This document shows, in pieces, positions 57,993-64,000 of a stretch of DNA of 64,000 nucleotides. Source of the DNA: Actinokineospora sp. NBRC 105648 (GTDB lineage Bacteria > Actinomycetota > Actinomycetes > Mycobacteriales > Pseudonocardiaceae); contig NZ_BSTR01000018.1 in NCBI RefSeq assembly GCF_030269645.1, positions 1 to 64,000 of the forward strand, written 5' to 3'. The notes under the pieces are model-generated. The model saw only the letters and a program-made list of their open reading frames with translations, was not told where the DNA came from and did not search any database. A program made the translations under genes and the position numbers. How positions within the stretch are numbered: the first letter of the stretch is position 1; each line of letters starts with the position of its first letter.

Positions 57993-59197
57993 CAGCGACC
58001 GCCTCCCAGCAGGATGTCGAAGATGCTGCTCACGCCTGTCTGCGGCGTCTGCGGCACCCCCGGGACCGGCACCGGCAGGGTGGGGACGCTCAGCGCGGGC
58101 AGCGGGAGCGGGGCGGGCGCGGTGGCCGCGGGCACGCCGGTGCTGCCGTTGGTGGCGCCGCCGATGATCGGGACGTCCTGCAGCGGGTTCTGCCGGGTGC
58201 GGCTGAGGTTGTCCAGCACGCTCTGCAGGTTGAGGTCGATCTTGGCGTAGAGGTTGAAGTAGTCGCCCTTGACGCCCTTCACCGCCTGGTCGGTGAACGG
58301 GAAGGTCAGCAGCAGCTCCAGCGCCTTGGGCAGGTTGTTGCCCGCCTCGCCGAGCTTCTGCAGGGTCGGGGTGAGCGCCTTGAGGTCGGCGACCAGGTCG
58401 GCCTGGCTCTTGTTGACCGTGTCGACCGCGACCCCGGAGAGCGAGTCGAGGCTCTGCAGCATGGTCACCAGCTGGCGGCGCTGGTCGGTGAGCACCTTGA
58501 GGCCGGGGCCGATGTCGTCGATCACGCCGGTGATCTGGTCCTTCTGCCCGTTGAGCGTGCTGGCCAGCCGGTTGATCCCGTCGAGGGCGCGGGTGATGTC
58601 GGACTTGCCCGCGTCCAGCGTGGTCACCATGGTGTTCACGTTGTCCAGCAGGGCGCGGATGTTGGACTCGTTGCCCTCGGTGGCCGCGTTCAGCTCCCGG
58701 GTGATGGCGCGCAGCTGCTCGACACCGCCACCGTTGAGCAGCAGCGACAGCGCGCCGAGGACCTCTTCGACCTCGGTGTTGCGGTTCGTGCGCTCCAGCG
58801 GGATGCGGGCGCCGTCGGCGAGCCTGCCCGCGGCCTGGCCGCTGGGCGGCGCCGACAGCTCGACGTACTTCTCGCCGAGCAGGCTGGACTGGCGCAGCTT
58901 GGCGAAGGCGTTGGCGGGCAGCTCGACACCGCCGTTGACCAGCACGGTGACCTCGGCGGTCCAGCCGTCCGCGGCGAAGCCGATCGAGTCGACCCGGCCG
59001 ACGGTGACCTCGTTGACCTTGACCCCGGACTGCGGGACCAGGTCGAGCACGTCGCGGAACTCGACCTCGACCCGGTACGGCTGGTCGCCCAGGTCGGCGC
59101 CGCCGGGCAGCGGCAGGTCGTAGATGCCGCTGAAGCCGCAGCCGGAGAGGGTGAGCGCCGCCGCGGCCAGCAGCGCCGCGGCCTTGATCCGGGTCAT
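57992..59197 (-). CDS. Mce family lipoprotein MceE (LprK-like)
   Basis: 401 residues from ATG 59197. A signal peptide with lipobox LTLSGC puts the lipidated cysteine at residue 20. The Mce domain (YRVEVEFRDVLDLVPQSGVK; TVGRVDSIGFAADGWTAEV) and long coiled region follow. The lipoprotein is the family member fixed in the membrane by lipid rather than a helix. Start ATGA overlaps the mceD stop. The longer open frame to 59395 runs over mceD and is not coding. Confidence 0.92.
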   Translation of the reverse strand: MTRIKAAALLAAAALTLSGCGFSGIYDLPLPGGADLGDQPYRVEVEFRDVLDLVPQSGVKVNEVTVGRVDSIGFAADGWTAEVTVLVNGGVELPANAFAKLRQSSLLGEKYVELSAPPSGQAAGRLADGARIPLERTNRNTEVEEVLGALSLLLNGGGVEQLRAITRELNAATEGNESNIRALLDNVNTMVTTLDAGKSDITRALDGINRLASTLNGQKDQITGVIDDIGPGLKVLTDQRRQLVTMLQSLDSLSGVAVDTVNKSQADLVADLKALTPTLQKLGEAGNNLPKALELLLTFPFTDQAVKGVKGDYFNLYAKIDLNLQSVLDNLSRTRQNPLQDVPIIGGATNGSTGVPAATAPAPLPLPALSVPTLPVPVPGVPQTPQTGVSSIFDILLGGGR

Positions 59198-60390
59198 CGG
59201 GTGCCCCCGGTGCCGTAAAGGTCGCCGACCAGCGGCAGCGGCAGGGTGGGCAGCTTGCCGGTGCGCAGCCCGTCGATGATCTGGGCGGGCGACTGGAGCG
59301 GCACGAGGCCCTGGACGACCGGTGCGAGCTGGTCGCACAGGTCGGCCAGCGTGGTCGGCAGCGGCTTGGCGGTGCCCTGGCGGACCAGCTTGCACACGGT
59401 CACGATCGGCGGCTGGGCCAGCTCGTTGAGGTTGGCCCTGGCGTCGAGGGTGCCCGAGGAGGCGTTGTAGGTGTTGATCACGTTGCTCAGCGCCAGCGGG
59501 GCGATGTCCAGGGTCTCGGCGAGCGCCGCGCGCTGGTCGACCAGGACCTGGGTGACCGTGGCCAGCTTGTCCACATTGGACTTGATCCGGCCGCGGTTGT
59601 CGTTGATGAACTGCTGCACGGTGCCCAGCGCGACGCCGAGCTGGTCGACCGCGGCGGCGAGGTTGCCGCGTTCACCGGCCAGGAACTTCGACGCCTCGGC
59701 GAGCTGGTCGCCGAACTGGCGCACCTGGCCGTCGCTGCCCGCCAGGGTGGTCGTGAACTTCTGCAGCTGGGTGATGGTGGCGAACAGGTCGTCGGAGTTG
59801 CCCGACAGGGTGCTGCTGAGCTGGGAGAGCTGGGTGACGGTGTCGTGCACCGCCTGGCCGTTGCCGTCGAGGTTCTTGGCCAGGGTGTTGAGCAGGTCCG
59901 AGAGCGCGCCGTTCTTGTTGGCGCCGTTCGGGCCCAGGGCCTCGCTGACCCGGGTGAGGCTGGCGTAGAGGTCGTCGACCTCCAGCGGCGTGGAGGTCCG
60001 CGCGCGGGGGATCACCGCGCCGGTGGCCAGCACCGCGCCGCCGGTGAAGGCCGGGGCGAGCTGGACGTAGCGGTCGGAGACCAGCGACGGCGCCACGATC
60101 ACGGCGCTCGCGTCGGCGGGCACGTCGACCGTGCGGTCGACCAGCATCTCCACCACCACGTGGTCGCCGCGCGGGGTGACCTTGTCGACGACGCCGACCT
60201 TGACGCCGAGCACCCGCACGTCGTTGGCCTCGTAGAGGCCGACCACGCCGGTGAACTCGGCGGTGTAGCGCTTCTGGTTCGGCTCCCGCAGCAGCCACCA
60301 CAGCGCAGCGGCGAGGACCAGCCCGAGCACGCAGGCGATGGCGACCAGGCGCGCGGTGTCGCGGCCCGCCTTGCTGGCGAAGGTGCTCAT
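59194..60390 (-). CDS. Mce family protein MceD
   Basis: 398 residues. One N-terminal transmembrane helix (about 13-32), then the Mce domain (YTAEFTGVVGLYEANDVRVL; GVKVGVVDKVTPRGDHVVVE) and a helical tail with repeated heptad-like Leu/Val/Thr positions. Its ATG overlaps the mceC stop (ATGA), and its stop overlaps mceE. Confidence 0.92.
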   Translation of the reverse strand: MSTFASKAGRDTARLVAIACVLGLVLAAALWWLLREPNQKRYTAEFTGVVGLYEANDVRVLGVKVGVVDKVTPRGDHVVVEMLVDRTVDVPADASAVIVAPSLVSDRYVQLAPAFTGGAVLATGAVIPRARTSTPLEVDDLYASLTRVSEALGPNGANKNGALSDLLNTLAKNLDGNGQAVHDTVTQLSQLSSTLSGNSDDLFATITQLQKFTTTLAGSDGQVRQFGDQLAEASKFLAGERGNLAAAVDQLGVALGTVQQFINDNRGRIKSNVDKLATVTQVLVDQRAALAETLDIAPLALSNVINTYNASSGTLDARANLNELAQPPIVTVCKLVRQGTAKPLPTTLADLCDQLAPVVQGLVPLQSPAQIIDGLRTGKLPTLPLPLVGDLYGTGGTR

Positions 60391-61379
60391 GCGGGGTCCC
60401 CCAAGCAGCCCGGCTGGTTGATCGGGCCCAGCGACGGCGGCAGCAGCCCGCAGATGTAGTTGTCGAACCAGCGGCCGTTGCCGATCGCGTTGTTGAACTG
60501 GCGGGCGAACGGGGCGAAGTTCTTGATCCCCGCGGCGAGCGAGTCCTGGTTGCGCTGGAGCATCGCGGTGAGCTGGTCGAGGCTCTGCAGCACCGGCCCG
60601 AGCTGGGCGCTGTTGTCGCTGACCAGGCCCTGCAGCTCCGTCGAGAGGGCCTGCGTGCCGGTCAGCAGCGCCGTGATGGCCTTCTTGCGGTTGTTGATCT
60701 CGCCGAGCAGCAGGTTGCCGTCGGTGAGCAGCTTGACCACCTCGGCGTCGCGGTCGGCCAGGGTCTTGCTGATCTGCTTGGTGTTGTCCAGCAGGGTGGC
60801 CAGTTCCTTGTCCCGCGAGGAGATGGTGCGGGACAGGGACTGCAGGCCGTTGAGCGCGCCGCGCACGTCGTCGGGGGTGTCGGCGAAGGTCTGCGAGATC
60901 ACCTCGAAGCTCTTGGCGAGCTGGGTGGTGTCGACGTCGTTGACCGTCTCGGCCAGGCCGCGGAAGGCCTCGAGCACGTCGTAGGGCGCCGTGGTCCGCT
61001 CGCGCGGGATCCGCGTGCCCGGGTCGAGCACCGCGCCGCCGTCGGGCTCCAGGGCCAGGAACTTCTGGCCCAGCAACGTCTTGATCTTGATGGCGGCCCG
61101 GGTGCGGTCGCCGATCCAGGCGTCCTTGACCTTGAAGCTGACCACCACCCGGTCCCGGTCGAGCTCCACATCGGACACCTTGCCGACCTTGATGCCCGCG
61201 ACCCGGACCTCGTCGTCGGCCTGCAGGCCCGCCGCCTCGCTGAACTCGGCGCTGTAGGTGGTACCGCCACCGATCACCGGCAGGTCGTCGGAGTAGACCG
61301 CGGCGAGCAGGACCAGGCCGATGGTCAGCAGGCTGACCAGGCCGATCGGGATCGGGTTGCGCGAGCGGAACGGCTTCAT
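60387..61379 (-). CDS. Mce family protein MceC
   Basis: 330 residues from ATG 61379. N-terminal helix (IPIGLVSLLTIGLVLLAAVY), Mce domain (YSAEFSEAAGLQADDEVRVA; GIKVGKVSDVELDRDRVVVS) and helical tail. The ATG overlaps the mceB stop (ATGA). Longer frame-open sequence upstream lies over mceB and is not coding. It is one of the shorter members. Confidence 0.92.
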   Translation of the reverse strand: MKPFRSRNPIPIGLVSLLTIGLVLLAAVYSDDLPVIGGGTTYSAEFSEAAGLQADDEVRVAGIKVGKVSDVELDRDRVVVSFKVKDAWIGDRTRAAIKIKTLLGQKFLALEPDGGAVLDPGTRIPRERTTAPYDVLEAFRGLAETVNDVDTTQLAKSFEVISQTFADTPDDVRGALNGLQSLSRTISSRDKELATLLDNTKQISKTLADRDAEVVKLLTDGNLLLGEINNRKKAITALLTGTQALSTELQGLVSDNSAQLGPVLQSLDQLTAMLQRNQDSLAAGIKNFAPFARQFNNAIGNGRWFDNYICGLLPPSLGPINQPGCLGDPA

Positions 61380-62410
61380 CCGGAACACCTCGCCTGGCTG
61401 GCCGGGAGCAGCGGCAGGTTGATCGGCGTGGTGATCAGGCCGGGCACGCTGATCTCCCCGCTGGCCTCGCACAGGTAGAAGTTGAACCACGAGCCGTAGC
61501 TGACGGTGTGGGTGAGCGCGGCGGTCTTCTGCGGCAGGAACTGGATGAAGTGCTCGACGACCTGCTCGTTGTCGTTGAGGTTGTTCGTCAGCGAGCCCAG
61601 CGCGGCGATGTCCTGCTTGAGCGGCTCGCGGGCCTGCTCCAGCAGCCCGGAGGTGGTGGTGGCCAGGCCGCCGAGCGCGTCGATGGCGTCACCGATCGGC
61701 TTGCGGTCCTCGGCCAGGCCGCTGACCAGCTGCTGCACCTGGACCACGAGCTGGGAGAGCTCCTCGCCGCGGGAGTTGACCGCGGTGAGCACGCCGTTGA
61801 GGTTGCCGATCACCTCGCCGATCACCTTGTCCTTGTCGGCGAGCGTGGTGGTCAGCGACGCCGTGTGGGTCAGCAGGTTCTCCACCGTGCCGCCCTCGCC
61901 CTGCAGGACCTGGATGATCTCGTAGGACAGCTTGTTCACGTCGTCGGGCGAGAGCGCCTGGAACAACGGCTTGAACCCGTTGAACAGCTCGGTCAGGTCC
62001 AGCGCCGGCCTGGTGCGGGCCATCGGGATCGTGTCGCCGGGGTTGAGCACGGCGTTCGGGTCGTAGCCCGGGCCCTGGCTGAGCGCGACGTAGCGCTGGC
62101 CCACCAGGTTGCGGAACTTGATCTGCGCGGTGACCGAGGCGGGCAGCTTGCGGCCCGCGTCGACGGAGAAGGTGACCTGGGCCTGCGTGCGGTCGGCGAC
62201 CGCGACCTCCTCGACCTGGCCCACCCGGACACCCGCGATGCGCACGTCGTCGCCGGGCAGCAGCAGCGTGGCGTCGGAGAAGCGCGCCGCGTAGCTGTTG
62301 GTGGCGCTGAGGTTGGTGTTGGCGATGCTGATCGCGAGCACGCCGGTGGCCGCGATGGTGACCACCATGAACACGGCCAGCTTGATCAGCGGCGGGACGA
62401 GGCTCCTCAC
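61376..62410 (-). CDS. Mce family protein MceB
   Basis: 344 residues from GTG 62410, which overlaps the mceA stop (GTGA). N-terminal helix (LAVFMVVTIAATGVLAISIA), Mce domain (YAARFSDATLLLPGDDVRIA; GVRVGQVEEVAVADRTQAQ) and helical tail. It ends in RCSG. The open frame to 62899 upstream is in mceA and not coding. Confidence 0.92.
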   Translation of the reverse strand: MRSLVPPLIKLAVFMVVTIAATGVLAISIANTNLSATNSYAARFSDATLLLPGDDVRIAGVRVGQVEEVAVADRTQAQVTFSVDAGRKLPASVTAQIKFRNLVGQRYVALSQGPGYDPNAVLNPGDTIPMARTRPALDLTELFNGFKPLFQALSPDDVNKLSYEIIQVLQGEGGTVENLLTHTASLTTTLADKDKVIGEVIGNLNGVLTAVNSRGEELSQLVVQVQQLVSGLAEDRKPIGDAIDALGGLATTTSGLLEQAREPLKQDIAALGSLTNNLNDNEQVVEHFIQFLPQKTAALTHTVSYGSWFNFYLCEASGEISVPGLITTPINLPLLPASQARCSG

Positions 62411-63768
62411 CGGATGCTCACCTCCGCGCCGCGGAAGGCCGGGCCGAGCAGCAGCGTGCTCCAGCCGGGCACCTGCCGCGGGTCGTCGACCCCCAGGCCC
62501 GGCGCGAGCAGCTGCTGCATGAAGGCGGCCTCCTGCGGGGAGTTGGCGATGCCCAGGCCGTCGGTGTCGGCCGCCGAGCTCGGCGAGGTCTGCCCGAGGT
62601 TGGCGGTGTTCGCGCCGGGCAGCAGACCGTCCTGTGTGGAGCGGGCGGCCGCGGGGCTGGACGCGCCGTCCTTGAGCGGGCCGTCGGGCGGGGACTGCGG
62701 GAACGGCGAGGGGAACTTGGTGAAGTCGTAGCAGCGCGGGCCGCGGTCCTCGTCGTAGCGCGGGGTGTCGACACCGGGCTTGTACGGGCCGCGGTTGACG
62801 GTGATCTCGATCGTGGCGTGCAGACCGGGCTGGTTGGTGCCCTTGCCCAGCGCGGTGTCGAGGGCGTCGACGTCCTCGGAGAGCAGCTGCAGCAGGCACG
62901 GGTACTCGGGCGAGTAGCGCGCCAGTGTCTCCAGCGTGGGCCGCGAGGAGTCGGTGAGCTGGATCAGGTTGTTCTTGTTGACCCGCAGGAACGACTCCAG
63001 GTCGCGCGCGGCGGTGGTCGTGGTGGCGAACAGCGAGTCGAGGTTCGCGCGCTGGTCGGCGACGGTCTTGGACGTCACAGTGAGGTCGGTGAGTGCCTGC
63101 ACGAGGTCGGGCGCGGCGTCGCTGTAGGTGTCGGTGACCGTGGCCAGCGTGCGCAGGTCCTGCTGCAGCTTGGGCAGGTGCGGGTTGAGGTCGCCGACGA
63201 GTTCGCCCAGGTCGGACAGGGTGTCACCGAGCGATTTGCCACGGCCCTCGAGGGCGGTGGAGATCGCGGTGAGCGTGCTGGACAGCTTCTGCGGCTGGAC
63301 CGCCTGGAGCACCGGCAGCAGGCTCTCCAACGCCTGCTCCAGCTCGACCGCCTTGACCGAGGTGTCCTGGGTGATCCGGTCGCCCGCGGCCAGCGTGGTC
63401 GGCGCCGCGTTCTCCGGGATCTGCAGCGCGACGTAGCGCTCGCCGAACAGCGTCTTGGGCAGGAAGCGGGCCGAGACGTTGCTCGGGATGACGTCGATCT
63501 TCTCCGGGTCGATCGCCAGGTCGAGCTCGGCGCCGGTCGCGGTCGGGGTGATCTTGCGGACCTCGCCGACGATCAGCCCGCGCACCTTCACATCGGAGTG
63601 CACGGCCAACTGGTTGCCGACCTTGTCGGTGGTCAGGGTGACCGAGTCGACCGCAGTGAACGCCTTGTTGTACATCGCGATGCTCAGGCTCACCAGGCCC
63701 GCGACCAGCGCGAGGAACGCCAGCCCGTAGAGCCTGCGCTTGATCACCTGCCCGAGGCCGCCGCTCAT
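62407..63768 (-). CDS. Mce family protein MceA
   Basis: 453 residues. N-terminal helix (about 12-30), Mce domain (SVTLTTDKVGNQLAVHSDVK; RGLIVGEVRKITPTATGAEL), helical region, and a Pro/Ala/Ser-rich C-terminal extension after residue ~370. First mce gene of the operon after the permease; its ATG overlaps the yrbEB stop (ATGA). Length is at the upper end because of the extension. Confidence 0.93.
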   Translation of the reverse strand: MSGGLGQVIKRRLYGLAFLALVAGLVSLSIAMYNKAFTAVDSVTLTTDKVGNQLAVHSDVKVRGLIVGEVRKITPTATGAELDLAIDPEKIDVIPSNVSARFLPKTLFGERYVALQIPENAAPTTLAAGDRITQDTSVKAVELEQALESLLPVLQAVQPQKLSSTLTAISTALEGRGKSLGDTLSDLGELVGDLNPHLPKLQQDLRTLATVTDTYSDAAPDLVQALTDLTVTSKTVADQRANLDSLFATTTTAARDLESFLRVNKNNLIQLTDSSRPTLETLARYSPEYPCLLQLLSEDVDALDTALGKGTNQPGLHATIEITVNRGPYKPGVDTPRYDEDRGPRCYDFTKFPSPFPQSPPDGPLKDGASSPAAARSTQDGLLPGANTANLGQTSPSSAADTDGLGIANSPQEAAFMQQLLAPGLGVDDPRQVPGWSTLLLGPAFRGAEVSIR

Positions 63769-64000
63769 CCCGCGATCCGCACCGTCGTGGTGGTGCCCCA
63801 GATCGCGAAGCCGATGAAGAAGTTGACCAGCGCGACGGTGACGATGGTGGTGCGCACCGCCCGGCCCACCGCGATGCCGACCCCGGCCGGGCCGCCGCTG
63901 GCGGTGTAGCCGTAGTAGCAGTGCGACAGGATGATGATCACCGCGAAGATCAGCACCTTGCCGAAGGACCAGAACACGTCCTCCGGGGGTAAGAAGAGGT
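63765..64000 (-). CDS. YrbEB-type permease of the Mce system, 3' fragment
   Basis: C-terminal part of an MlaE/YrbE-family integral membrane permease, running off the right edge. Visible residues include DVFWSFGKVLIFAVIIILSH, YGYTASGGPAGVGIAVGRAV and TTIVTVALVNFFIGFAIWG, matching the family's final helices and cytosolic loop that binds the MlaF/MceG ATPase. The remaining N-terminal part and yrbEA, if present, lie outside. Confidence 0.9.
   Translation of the reverse strand, partial: LFLPPEDVFWSFGKVLIFAVIIILSHCYYGYTASGGPAGVGIAVGRAVRTTIVTVALVNFFIGFAIWGTTTTVRIAG

Overview
The window is high-GC actinobacterial DNA, most likely from the order Pseudonocardiales. The evidence is pervasive GC-rich third positions (which open long antisense shadow frames), GTG/TTG starts, a type VII (ESX) secretion locus, an Mce operon, a TTG-started rpoB, zinc-ribbon S14 and L36, and the actinobacterial order of ribosomal genes. 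The species cannot be named from the sequence alone.

Layout, left to right. (1) 1-530: an extensively base-paired repeat element (copy A), a ~57-bp tandem repeat array and the eccC terminator. (2) 0.5-16.7 kb: a dispersed ESX locus with eccC, a small membrane protein, eccD, mycP, an EspB-like and an EspC-like substrate pair, eccB, eccE and an eccE-coupled gene. It is interrupted by an atypical hisS and an unknown coiled-coil protein. (3) 16.7-18.9 kb: an ArsB/SLC13-type permease and an unknown two-gene cassette. (4) 19-24 kb: truA-rplQ-rpoA-rpsD-rpsK-rpsM-rpmJ-infA, read leftward. (5) 24.2-28.2 kb: an unknown rightward gene, map-adk-secY, and a LysE exporter. (6) 28.2-28.95 kb: copy B of the structured element and a polypyrimidine tract. 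(7) 29-38.7 kb: the S10-spc ribosomal operon from rpsJ down to rplO. (8) 39-43.4 kb: tuf, fusA, rpsG, rpsL. (9) 43.8-46.4 kb: a secreted DUF4082-type protein and a TetR/SDR pair with twin operators. (10) 46.4-47 kb: copy C of the structured element. (11) 47-54.5 kb: rpoC and rpoB. (12) 54.9-64 kb: an Mce operon (yrbEB-mceABCDEF plus two Mce-associated genes), whose permease gene runs off the right edge.

Functionally the window combines translation and transcription machinery with two envelope systems: ESX protein secretion and Mce substrate import. Tight start/stop overlaps (ATGA, GTGA, TGATG) show translational coupling through most of the ribosomal and Mce genes. The canonical secY end of the spc operon is detached: a LysE gene, structured element B and a purine/pyrimidine tract lie between rplO and secY, and a rightward gene lies between map and infA.

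The most unusual signal is a ~136-143 bp element present three times (1-136, 28454-28591, 46451-46593). Each copy folds into a ~30-bp outer helix, a 10-12-bp inner helix and an apical hairpin with a purine-rich loop, and retains the motifs GGGGCCCCTAG and GCAAGTTTA at almost fixed spacing. Copy C has different helix sequences from A and B but keeps the pairing, so structure appears to be selected. It does not match any RNA or mobile family I recognise.
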